From positions 2,164,938 through 2,228,937 of the forward strand of contig NZ_JALPSC010000001.1 in NCBI RefSeq assembly GCF_023217965.1: DNA of 64,000 bases, in the 5' to 3' direction. Position 1 is the stretch's first letter. Every line of letters begins with the position of its first letter. A program made the position numbers and the translations under genes. The notes beneath the pieces were generated by a model. The model saw only the letters and a program-made list of their open reading frames with translations, ran no database searches and was not told the origin of the DNA. This document shows positions 1 through 7,727 of this stretch, piece by piece. Origin of the DNA: Prevotella sp. E13-27 (GTDB lineage: Bacteria; Bacteroidota; Bacteroidia; Bacteroidales; Bacteroidaceae).

Positions 1-2
1 AA

Positions 3-3000
3 GACGGACAGCTGACTATGCTTGTTGACAAAGCTGACCCCTACATGGCGCCCCTCGGTGGTGCCGTCTATCAGGACGGAACCATGCACGGCATCCACTT
101 CAAGGCCGAATGGGACCCCTATGAGCAGGCTCAGACCTACACCATCTACAATGTTGCTTACGACATGCAGACCTGGAATCGTACAAAGGGACTGGCGCTA
201 AGTAACATGTATGGTAACCTCATCTCGTCGTCAGGCATTACCCACGACCCTGTGACAGGTCTTAACTATGGCATCTTCTATAACTTCAATATGAACTATG
301 AGGTCATCAACCTCAAGCTCGCTACCATCGACTTCATCAATACTGAGGCCTCTGGTGCTCCTAAGAAGAATATCATAGGCATCGTGGATACTCCTTTTGC
401 TGCTATCGCAGCTGCTGAGAACGGCTTTCTCTATGGCGTTGGTCGCGATGGCTATCTCTATATTATAGATAAGGTGTTGACTGATGAGGCCATTGAACTC
501 GGCTCTACTACCGTGAACGTATTACCCATTGGCGACCTCGGCATTGAGGATATCTCTACCAACCCAAGCTCAATGACCTTCGACCCACGCACCAAAAAGC
601 TCTATTGGAGCTATGTGTCAACGAACAACAAGAGCTATCTCTATGAGATAAATTATAACATTGGTCAGGTGAAGGCTACCAAGCTAATGCAGATTCCTGA
701 CAATGCTTACCTTGTTAACATGTATATTGCTCCTATGGAGGCTGCCGACGATGCTCCTGCTGCAGTCAGCGACTTGCAGCTCTCTTTCGAAGGCGAGCAG
801 ACCACTGGCATCGTTGCGTTCACTATGCCTACAAAAACTTATTCTGGTGACGACCTCTCTGGCGAGCTGACATACTCTATCTATGTCGATGATTCCGTTC
901 TCGTGGCTACCAGCACAGCACAGGCTGGCGCACAGGTGGCAAAGGTTGTAAGCGTGCCTTCTGAAGGTCGCATCGTTGAGGTGAAGGTGGTGGCAAAGAA
1001 TGCTGCCGGCGAAGGCGCTGCCAAGACGGCAAAGCTCTATATCGGTCGCGACACACCGCTTGCTGTCACCAACCTGAAGCTGAACTATAACATGGACACT
1101 GAGTTCATGCGTCTCTCATGGGATGCTCCTGTAGAGGGCATCAATGGCAAGCCTCTTACACAGGCAAATCTCTCTTATGATGTCATACGCTACCCTGACA
1201 GCGTCGTCGTTGCACATGACCTGAAGCTCATCGGCTTCTCTGAGAAGATAGAGAAGACAGCCGATCTGAAGAGCTATTTCTATGGTGTCGTTGCTGTCAA
1301 TGGCAAGCATGTTGGCGATACTGCCGTATCTAACAAGGTTGTCGTTGGCCAGGCTCTTGTACCTCCATTCGACGAAGACTTCACGACACAGCAGGGCTTC
1401 GACCGCTTCACAGTTATCGATTCTGATAACGACGGCGTTAAGCCTAAGTACTCAGACTGGCAGAACATCTGGGTTCGCTATCACAAGGTATATACCTATA
1501 CCGGCACTGTCGCTGATCATGCCATGATCTATTCCAAGAACGCCAGCAACGACTATCTGCTCACACCTCCCCTCCAGCTTGAGAAAGGTGGCAGCTACGA
1601 GCTGAAGTTCACTGCCAGAAAGGGCTATAGTGGCGCGAAGTATGACCAGCGCATGCGTGTGCTCGTTGGTCTTGCAGGCGAAGATCTCGCTGACTATGAG
1701 GTAGTGAAGGATTCTTTCGATATCACCGATGTGAACCTTGAGGAGTTCATGGCCGACATCAATATCAAGGCCGACGGCATCTATCAGATTGCTTTCCACG
1801 CCATCAGTAAGGCTGAGTCTGGCGAGCTCTATCTCGATGAGATTCACCTCGCATCATCACTTTCAAGTTCTGCTCCAAAGGTAGTAACAGACATCGTTGC
1901 AACTGCTGATGCTCAGGGCTATCTGAAGGCAACGGTTAAGTTCACTGCTCCTACTGAGACCCTACATGGTGATCCTCTTACAGCCATTAGCCGCATCGTT
2001 GTCATCGATACAGACGACATCGTTTGTGGTCGTATAGACAATCCTACTCCTGGTCAGGAGTGCACCATCTTAGCGGAGAACATGAAGAACGGCATAAACA
2101 CATATTATGTTGTGGCTTACGCGGGCGACGATGCAGGTGCAAAGGCTCCGTTCTCTCTCTTCATTGGTCAGGACTACCCCACAGAGCCTACTGAGGTGGC
2201 TCTCACCGACAATGGTACAGAGGCTGTGCTCACATGGAAGGCGCCTGAAAAGGGCTACAATGGTTTGGTACTCAATCCTGAGCTCCTCACCTATAACCTC
2301 TACACCATCTCTGCCGATGGCTATCCTACACTGGTGAAGAAGAATATCAAGTCACCTTATAACACTGGCGTGAAGACAGCTGAGGGAGACCAGCAACTGC
2401 TCTACTATGCTATCGACGCACAGAACACAGCTGGCCTTAGCGAGCTTGTTCCTACTAACAGCCTCGTTATTGGTGAACCTTACACCTTGCCTTATGTTGA
2501 CCACTTCGACAAGACCAACCAGAAGTTCGTATGGCTTGAGGGCGACTATCCCGACTGGAACATGGGCTTGGCAAAGCTCTCCGACGATGACTTCAGTCAG
2601 GATTATGCTATGGCCTTTGAGCCTAACCGTGCCGACTATGGCTTCTATAACCTTGGTAAGATGACTCTCGCAGGTGTTGAGAAACCTGTCCTCGCTTTCC
2701 GTTACCTGGCTCAGAAAGCCAATGACATAGCTACTCTCGGCGTTGCTGTAGAGAGCAATCAGGACAGCAAGGCAAAGGTTGTTGCTCAGATTGATTTCCA
2801 GAACGAGACTTCTACCACTTGGAAGAAAGTGAAGGTCGATCTCAGTGAGTTCAAGTCTTCCGACTATATCATCGTGAAGTTTGCCATGGTCAGCAAGATG
2901 GATGCTGCTGAGAAGTTCGTCATCTGTTTCGATGACCTGTACATCTGCGAGGAAGAGATGCTTCTCGGCATCGACGACACCTTCGCATCAAGTGTCCAGA

Positions 3001-3110
3001 ATGCTCGTCAGCGTGGTGTATATCGTCTCGATGGTACTCGTGTCGATGATACTCAGAAGCTCCAGAAGGGCATCTACATCATCGATGGTCGCAAGACTGT
3101 GGTGAAGTAA
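3..3110 (+). CDS. Large secreted fibronectin-III / cleaved-adhesin protein, 5' truncated by window edge
   Basis: The reading frame is open from the first bases of the window, so the N-terminus and any signal peptide lie upstream. About 1,035 residues are visible. The first ~240 look like beta-propeller-type repeats. Fibronectin type III-like modules follow near residues 250-345, 345-450, 620-720 and 720-820, alternating with two jelly-roll 'choice-of-anchor/cleaved adhesin' modules near 450-615 and 820-985. The last ~35 residues contain YRLDGTRV and GIYIIDGRKTVVK, a C-terminal tail typical of secreted Prevotella proteins and resembling type IX-type sorting tails. The role is probably adhesion or polysaccharide/protein binding at the cell surface; no catalytic motif is seen. 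Domain boundaries are estimates from sequence pattern. Confidence 0.75.
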   Translation, partial: DGQLTMLVDKADPYMAPLGGAVYQDGTMHGIHFKAEWDPYEQAQTYTIYNVAYDMQTWNRTKGLALSNMYGNLISSSGITHDPVTGLNYGIFYNFNMNYEVINLKLATIDFINTEASGAPKKNIIGIVDTPFAAIAAAENGFLYGVGRDGYLYIIDKVLTDEAIELGSTTVNVLPIGDLGIEDISTNPSSMTFDPRTKKLYWSYVSTNNKSYLYEINYNIGQVKATKLMQIPDNAYLVNMYIAPMEAADDAPAAVSDLQLSFEGEQTTGIVAFTMPTKTYSGDDLSGELTYSIYVDDSVLVATSTAQAGAQVAKVVSVPSEGRIVEVKVVAKNAAGEGAAKTAKLYIGRDTPLAVTNLKLNYNMDTEFMRLSWDAPVEGINGKPLTQANLSYDVIRYPDSVVVAHDLKLIGFSEKIEKTADLKSYFYGVVAVNGKHVGDTAVSNKVVVGQALVPPFDEDFTTQQGFDRFTVIDSDNDGVKPKYSDWQNIWVRYHKVYTYTGTVADHAMIYSKNASNDYLLTPPLQLEKGGSYELKFTARKGYSGAKYDQRMRVLVGLAGEDLADYEVVKDSFDITDVNLEEFMADINIKADGIYQIAFHAISKAESGELYLDEIHLASSLSSSAPKVVTDIVATADAQGYLKATVKFTAPTETLHGDPLTAISRIVVIDTDDIVCGRIDNPTPGQECTILAENMKNGINTYYVVAYAGDDAGAKAPFSLFIGQDYPTEPTEVALTDNGTEAVLTWKAPEKGYNGLVLNPELLTYNLYTISADGYPTLVKKNIKSPYNTGVKTAEGDQQLLYYAIDAQNTAGLSELVPTNSLVIGEPYTLPYVDHFDKTNQKFVWLEGDYPDWNMGLAKLSDDDFSQDYAMAFEPNRADYGFYNLGKMTLAGVEKPVLAFRYLAQKANDIATLGVAVESNQDSKAKVVAQIDFQNETSTTWKKVKVDLSEFKSSDYIIVKFAMVSKMDAAEKFVICFDDLYICEEEMLLGIDDTFASSVQNARQRGVYRLDGTRVDDTQKLQKGIYIIDGRKTVVK

Positions 3111-3262
3111 GAAGTTAGAGGTAAGAGGTAAGAAGTAAGAGGTGAGAGGTAAGAGGTAAGAGGTGAGAGAAATGCTGGTAAATCCAGAAATCTCTCAAAG
3201 AAAGATAGCATGCAAACTATCCTCTCACCTCTTACTTCTTACCTCTCACCTCTTACCTCTAT
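3111..3262. repeat. Inverted purine/pyrimidine heptamer-type repeat between adhesin gene and clpB
   Basis: Directly after the adhesin stop codon, about 3112-3170 consists of repeated AGAGGTAAG / AGAGGTGAG units. At 3222-3260 the complementary units (CTCACCTCTTAC) follow, giving a long imperfect inverted repeat around a ~50-base loop. Both neighbouring genes end here (convergent), so the folded RNA could act as a bidirectional terminator. A copy of the same family lies inside the MFS gene at 11771-11860. Confidence 0.8.
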
Positions 3263-3265
3263 TAT

Positions 3266-5773
3266 TTAGTTTCTGAACACTAGTCCGTCGCCAAATTCAT
3301 CTATGATAATCGGTTTGTCGCGGTCTATCTGTCCGGCAAGCAGTTTCTTTGACAGGTCGTTGAGCACATACTGCTGTATGGCGCGTTTCACAGGACGAGC
3401 ACCGAACTCTGGGTCGTAGCCTTCCTTCGCCAGCCATTTAACGGCATGCTCCGTAGCCTCCAGACGGAAGCCCTGTGGCTCAAGCATCTGCTTTACTCTG
3501 TTAAGCTGCAGGTTCACCACCTGTGCTATCTCCTCCTGTGACAGCTGCTGGAAGGTGATAATCTCGTCTATGCGGTTCAAGAACTCAGGGCGCATTGTCA
3601 TACGTAGTTGTTCACGAGTGGCGTTCGACGTCATAATGATTATCGTGTTCTTAAAGTCTGCCGTGCGTCCCTTGTTGTCCGTCAGTCGGCCATCGTCAAG
3701 CACCTGCAGCAATATGTTGAACACATCGGCATGCGCCTTCTCTATCTCGTCGAAGAGTATCACAGAGTATGGCTTGCGTCTCACCGCCTCTGTCAGCTGT
3801 CCGCCTTCGTCGTAGCCCACATATCCCGGAGGTGCACCTATCAGTCGGCTCACGGTATGTTTCTCCTGATACTCCGACATGTCTATGCGGGTCATCATCG
3901 TCTCGTCGTTGAACAGATATTCTGCCAGTGCCTTCGCCAGCTCAGTCTTACCCACACCTGTCGTGCCGAGGAAGATAAATGATGCTATTGGTCGCTTCGG
4001 GTCTTGCAGTCCGGCACGTGAACGGCGTACTGCATCGCTGACAGCTGTTATCGCTTCGTTCTGACCTATAACTCTCTTGTGGAGCTCGTCCTCCAGATGG
4101 AGCAGTTTCTCGCGTTCGCTCTGCATCATTCGTGTTACAGGTATTCCAGTCCAGCGGCTCACCACCTCGGCAATATCGTCGGCAGTCACCTCCTCGCGCA
4201 CCAACGAGTTGCCTCCCTGTGCTGATGCGAGCTGAGCCTGAATGTGTCTGATGTTGTCCTCCAGTGTCTTCAGTTTCGAGTAGCGTATCTCGGCCACCTT
4301 ACCATAGTCGCCCTCGCGCTCGGCACGTTCTGCCTCGAACTTCAACTGCTCCATCTGCTGCTTGTCCTGCTGAATCTGATTCACCAGTTGTCGCTCTCCT
4401 TCCCACTTTGCACGGAACTGCGTCTCCTGCTCCTTCAGTTCAGCGATGTCCTTGTCGAGTTGGGCAATCTTCGGCTCGTCGCCTTCGCGCTTGATGGCCT
4501 CCCTCTCAATCTCAAGCTGAGCCAGTCGGCGCGTAATCTCATCAAGTTCTTCTGGTACCGAGTCGCGCTCCATGCGAAGTTTTGCTGCAGCCTCGTCCAT
4601 CAAGTCTATGGCTTTGTCAGGTAGGAATCGCTCTGAGATATATCGCTCTGACAGTTGTACGGCAGCTATGCAGGCATCATCCTGGATGCGCACCTTATGG
4701 TGGTTCTCGTAGCGCTCTTTCAGTCCGCGGAGTATTGAGATGGCACTCAGCTCGTCGGGCTCATCAACCATCACTGTCTGGAAGCGGCGCTCCAGAGCCT
4801 TGTCCTTCTCGAAATACTTCTGATACTCGTTGAGCGTCGTTGCACCTATGGCTCTCAGCTCACCACGTGCCAGTGCAGGCTTCAAGATGTTTGCTGCGTC
4901 CATGGCGCCCTCTCCGCCGCCAGCACCCACTAGAGTGTGTATCTCATCAATGAAGAGGATTATGCGCCCATCAGCTTGTGTTACCTCGTTGATGACACTC
5001 TTCAGACGCTCCTCGAACTCGCCCTTGTACTTCGCGCCAGCCACCAGCGCACCCATGTCGAGTGAGTAGAGCTGTTTGTCTTTCAGGTTCTCTGGCACGT
5101 CGCCGCGCACTATTCGTCCTGCCAGACCTTCTACTATGGCTGTCTTACCTGTACCTGGCTCACCTATAAGTATTGGATTGTTCTTCGTGCGTCGGCTCAG
5201 TATCTGCAACACGCGGCGTATCTCGTCATCGCGTCCTATGACAGGGTCGAGCTTTCCCTGACGAGCAAGGTCAACGAGGTTCTTTGCATATTTCTCCAAC
5301 GACTGATAGTTGTCATCGGCACTCTGCGACTGCACCTTCTGTCCGCGACGCAGCTCCAGTATAGCCTGACGCATGTCCTTCTCTGTGGCACCGGCATCTT
5401 TCAGTATGCGGCTTACGGTGCTGTTTACCATGAGAAGAGCCAACATAATAGGCTCACACGATACGTACTCGTCGTTCATCTCCTTTGCCGTGTCCTCTGC
5501 CTTCTGCAGCACCTTGTTAGCATCGTTGCTCAGGTAGGGCTGTCCGCCCTCCACGCGAGCCAGATGCATCATCTCCTGTTGGCAGAGCATCTCTATCTGC
5601 TGCGTGTTCATGCCAAGCTTCTGGAAGATGAATGTCGTTACGTCCTTTGCTTTGTCCATGAGGCCCACCAACAGGTGTACAGGCTCTATTGTCTGTTGCC
5701 CGTTGCGCTGTGCCGTCTGCACTGCAGCCTGCACCGCCTCTTGTGCTTTGATTGTAAATTTCTCGAGTGTCAT
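3266..5773 (-). CDS. clpB: ATP-dependent disaggregase ClpB
   Basis: ClpB hexamers unfold and rescue aggregated proteins together with DnaK. The protein is 835 residues, close to the usual length. It has a Clp N-terminal double repeat (residues 1-150), AAA1 with Walker A GEPGTGKT near 203, the coiled-coil middle domain (about 400-530), AAA2 with Walker A GTTGVGKT near 602, and the C-terminal ClpB small domain. The start [15 protein letters not shown] is preferred over an in-frame ATG 14 codons upstream because AAGGAG sits about 8 bases before it and family members start here. No standard TAnnTTTG box was found just upstream; a 21-base-phased direct repeat at 5841-5877 is a candidate stress operator. 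Confidence 0.97.
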   Translation of the reverse strand: MTLEKFTIKAQEAVQAAVQTAQRNGQQTIEPVHLLVGLMDKAKDVTTFIFQKLGMNTQQIEMLCQQEMMHLARVEGGQPYLSNDANKVLQKAEDTAKEMNDEYVSCEPIMLALLMVNSTVSRILKDAGATEKDMRQAILELRRGQKVQSQSADDNYQSLEKYAKNLVDLARQGKLDPVIGRDDEIRRVLQILSRRTKNNPILIGEPGTGKTAIVEGLAGRIVRGDVPENLKDKQLYSLDMGALVAGAKYKGEFEERLKSVINEVTQADGRIILFIDEIHTLVGAGGGEGAMDAANILKPALARGELRAIGATTLNEYQKYFEKDKALERRFQTVMVDEPDELSAISILRGLKERYENHHKVRIQDDACIAAVQLSERYISERFLPDKAIDLMDEAAAKLRMERDSVPEELDEITRRLAQLEIEREAIKREGDEPKIAQLDKDIAELKEQETQFRAKWEGERQLVNQIQQDKQQMEQLKFEAERAEREGDYGKVAEIRYSKLKTLEDNIRHIQAQLASAQGGNSLVREEVTADDIAEVVSRWTGIPVTRMMQSEREKLLHLEDELHKRVIGQNEAITAVSDAVRRSRAGLQDPKRPIASFIFLGTTGVGKTELAKALAEYLFNDETMMTRIDMSEYQEKHTVSRLIGAPPGYVGYDEGGQLTEAVRRKPYSVILFDEIEKAHADVFNILLQVLDDGRLTDNKGRTADFKNTIIIMTSNATREQLRMTMRPEFLNRIDEIITFQQLSQEEIAQVVNLQLNRVKQMLEPQGFRLEATEHAVKWLAKEGYDPEFGARPVKRAIQQYVLNDLSKKLLAGQIDRDKPIIIDEFGDGLVFRN

Positions 5774-5840
5774 AATAGTCTCCTTTCTTTTATTTTCATT
5801 TCTGCCTATCATCACTCAAATAGCGTGCCCATCTCTTCTC

Positions 5841-5877
5841 TGCTGACAAAATGGCGCTGCTTGCCGACAAAATGGCA
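5841..5877 (-). promoter_or_regulatory. Phased 16-base direct repeat upstream of clpB (candidate operator)
   Basis: TGCTGACAAAATGGCG (5841-5856) and TGCCGACAAAATGGCA (5862-5877) match at 14 of 16 positions and start exactly 21 bases apart, two helical turns. They lie 68-104 bases upstream of the clpB start codon. Repeat and spacing are seen directly; a heat-shock or stress regulator site is inference. Confidence 0.5.
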
Positions 5878-5892
5878 TTTTTGCTTCGGCAT

Positions 5893-5931
5893 AAAAAGAG
5901 TGGCGACCGTTCCTCACGGAGCAGTCGCCAC
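5893..5931 (-). terminator. Rho-independent terminator of the minus-strand RNA upstream of clpB
   Basis: GTGGCGAC (5900-5907) pairs with GTCGCCAC (5924-5931), an 8-bp GC-rich stem. On the minus strand it is followed by a U run (complement of AAAAA at 5893-5897). The apical part contains UCCGUGAGGA on the minus strand. Confidence 0.75.
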
Positions 5932-5950
5932 ATATAATAATTCTTTTTTA

Positions 5951-5986
5951 TTGTGGCCTGCAGTCCTCACGGATTCATGGCCACAA
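5951..5986 (-). other. Hairpin with the same apical sequence as the adjacent terminator
   Basis: TTGTGGCC (5951-5958) pairs with GGCCACAA (5979-5986). On the minus strand the apical part contains UCCGUGAGGA, identical to that in the hairpin at 5900-5931, although the two stems differ. It would lie in the 3' part of the structured RNA transcript. Confidence 0.6.
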
Positions 5987-6024
5987 CCTACTAAATAAAT
6001 AATACTGATTTCTTAGTCTTTAGT

Positions 6025-6252
6025 GCTAGGAAAGCCCCCAAATGTTCAAACATAAAAAGAGCGTAAGACTGCGTATGTCCTACATCTTTTGACTGCGGTC
6101 CTAGGAAAACCGATGAAGGAAAGATATAGTGATACAACAACCCCACGCTATCGCGTAGGATAAGTACACTATGTTCATCTTGTCCTTCGATTGAAATTTC
6201 CTAGGTTTCAGTCAACAAGAACGAGCATAACGCTTATCGTCTTTTTTCCAGC
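6025..6252 (-). ncRNA. Candidate long rod-shaped structured RNA (6S-like)
   Basis: About 228 bases fold on themselves from end to end. TCCTAGGAAA (6099-6108) pairs with TTTCCTAGG (6197-6205), TTGACTG (6089-6095) with CAGTCAA (6209-6215), ATAGTG with CACTAT nearer the tip, and GCTAGGAAA (6025-6033) with TTTCCAGC (6245-6252) at the base, with internal bulges. A TAnnTTTG promoter box lies upstream on the minus strand (6321-6328) and a terminator downstream (5893-5931), so a transcript of ~420 bases is possible. There is no convincing reading frame. The long bulged rod resembles 6S RNA, the RNA polymerase decoy; tmRNA and RNase P signatures were looked for and not seen. The 6S identity is a guess; the structure and signals are seen. 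Confidence 0.5.
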
Positions 6253-6320
6253 GAAAATTTTGGAGTCCCTGTGCATTACTGCAAGTCCCTCGTTTGGGCG
6301 CTTTTATGAAAACTCCGCTG

Positions 6321-6328
6321 CAAATGTA
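6321..6328 (-). promoter_or_regulatory. -7 box for the structured RNA
   Basis: The minus strand reads TACATTTG, a perfect TAnnTTTG Bacteroidota -7 element, so transcription would start near 6314. No clear TTG was found at the -33 position. Confidence 0.55.
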
Positions 6329-6522
6329 CACAATATAATTGTATTCTCCTAAATTTTAGCCAAAAAATGAAGTAGAATAATTATTTTTTTGCAATTTAGG
6401 GTATGTTGAGCAAATGAGATACTTGCATTGAATTATATTGTTGTCCGCTGCAAAATGTAGTTCTGTCTATCTTGTAATCCATTACTGGCAGTACTGCAAT
6501 CCAATTTTGACTAAGCTGAAAA

Positions 6523-6584
6523 CCAAACTCGTCGAGTTTGGTGACCAAAGTCGACGAGTTTGGTCACCAAAGTCGTCGACTTTG
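6523..6584. repeat. Cluster of nested palindromes
   Basis: Three overlapping or adjoining palindromes lie within 62 bases: CCAAACTCGTCGAGTTTGG (6523-6541), GGTGACCAAA...TTTGGTCACC (6540-6549 with 6559-6568) and AAAGTCGTCGACTTT (6569-6583). No gene covers it; short open frames here lack protein-like composition. The rest of 6330-6790 is AT-rich, with scattered TTGCAA-containing words and nothing else I can name. Confidence 0.8.
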
Positions 6585-6791
6585 TAAAACAGTACAGTCA
6601 GAACTACATTGCAACTTAGTTTTCGCTATGTTACAATTCAGTCTGGCTTATATTGCAATTGCGCCAGAACTGAAGCAAGGTTTTGTCGGAGTGTTGTGTT
6701 TGAAGATAGTTGTGCTTGATGGCTTCTCTGACGTGTAATTTGTTGTATGGACTATACAATGTGGATTAATGGATAATTTTGCGATAAATTC

Positions 6792-6822
6792 TTGTGGATA
6801 TTAATACAAAACAGTATTTTTG
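6792..6822 (+). promoter_or_regulatory. Promoter of the AraC-family gene
   Basis: TTG at 6792-6794 and TATTTTTG at 6815-6822, spacing 20 bases, match the Bacteroidota sigma-ABfr consensus. The start codon follows 29 bases after the box. Confidence 0.7.
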
Positions 6823-6851
6823 TATCCTAAAACAAAAAATGGGTATATGGC

Positions 6852-7727
6852 ATGATTAAGAAGAGGGACGGATTCCAAGGCGAACGGATGGTGGTACTGC
6901 CACCGGCGCAGATTGAGGTTGAGCAACACGACGAGCTCTGCCAAAGCCTGTATATCACCGATATAGGCTATTACCCCAAAGCCGAACACCACCAGCGCAC
7001 ACGCCAAAAAGCGATTGATGAGTATGTGCTGATATACTGCGTAGAAGGCGATGGCTGGTATGAGGTTGACGGAAAGAAGCATCAGGTAACTAAGAACCAG
7101 TACTTTATTCTGCCTGCCCATAAACCGCACGCTTACGGCACCCAACACAGCTGGACTATTTACTGGGTACACTTCGGAGGCTCGGCAGCTTATGTATATG
7201 CCGAAGGTGCTGCCACACCGCAAAGCATCAATGTTACCATCAACTCGCGCATTGGCGACCGGTTGAACATCTTCGAAGAGATACTTACCACGCTGCATGC
7301 CGGCAAGGAGCTTGAGGATATGCGCTACGCTAGCAGCCTGCTGCACCACTTCCTGGCCTCCATGCGCTACCTTGGCCAGTTCCGCCGCGCCAAGGCCGAA
7401 GCGCCAACCGACATCGTAGATCAGGCCATACACTACATGCGCGAGAATATCGAGAACCGCATGATGATGGACGATGTGCTGCGCTACGTGGGCTACTCGC
7501 AAAGCCACTTCAACACCCTCTTTAAGAAGAAAGCGGGCATGAGCCCTATCACCTATTTCAACCGCCTTAAAATAGAACATGCCTGTAGGCTGTTACGCAC
7601 TACAGACATGAAAATAAATATGATTTGCTATAAAGTAGGCATCGAAGATCCGCTCTATTTTTCGCGCCTGTTCTCCAAACTCATGGGCATGAGCCCTACC
7701 GACTACCGCCTTAAAGAGAGGCAGTAA
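6852..7727 (+). CDS. AraC-family transcriptional regulator
   Basis: A 291-residue one-component regulator. Residues about 25-130 form an AraC-type cupin sensor fold (YVLIYCVEGDGWYEVDGKKH, then FILPAHKPHAYG), which usually binds a sugar. Residues about 190-290 carry the double helix-turn-helix, with YSQSHFNTLFKKKAGMSP as the first recognition region and DPLYFSRLFSKLMGMSPTDYR as the second. It converges on the DUF5107/TPR gene and overlaps its end by 17 bases. The neighbourhood (sugar porter plus DUF5107 protein) suggests it controls that operon in response to a sugar, but no operator was identified. Confidence 0.9.
   Translation: MIKKRDGFQGERMVVLPPAQIEVEQHDELCQSLYITDIGYYPKAEHHQRTRQKAIDEYVLIYCVEGDGWYEVDGKKHQVTKNQYFILPAHKPHAYGTQHSWTIYWVHFGGSAAYVYAEGAATPQSINVTINSRIGDRLNIFEEILTTLHAGKELEDMRYASSLLHHFLASMRYLGQFRRAKAEAPTDIVDQAIHYMRENIENRMMMDDVLRYVGYSQSHFNTLFKKKAGMSPITYFNRLKIEHACRLLRTTDMKINMICYKVGIEDPLYFSRLFSKLMGMSPTDYRLKERQ

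Noticed and set aside
3112-3262. CRISPR array
   Set aside because: Units are 7-9 bases without spacers and are arranged as an inverted repeat; no cas genes in the window.
6025-6252. tmRNA or RNase P RNA as identity of the structured RNA
   Set aside because: No tRNA-like ends, tag peptide ending in Ala-Ala, or GAGGAAAGTC-type RNase P core was found; the rod shape fits better with a 6S-like RNA.
6538-6738. A 66-codon open frame in the gene-free stretch before the AraC gene
   Set aside because: It begins inside the palindrome cluster, has no ribosome-binding site or promoter and reads as low-quality translation of repeats.
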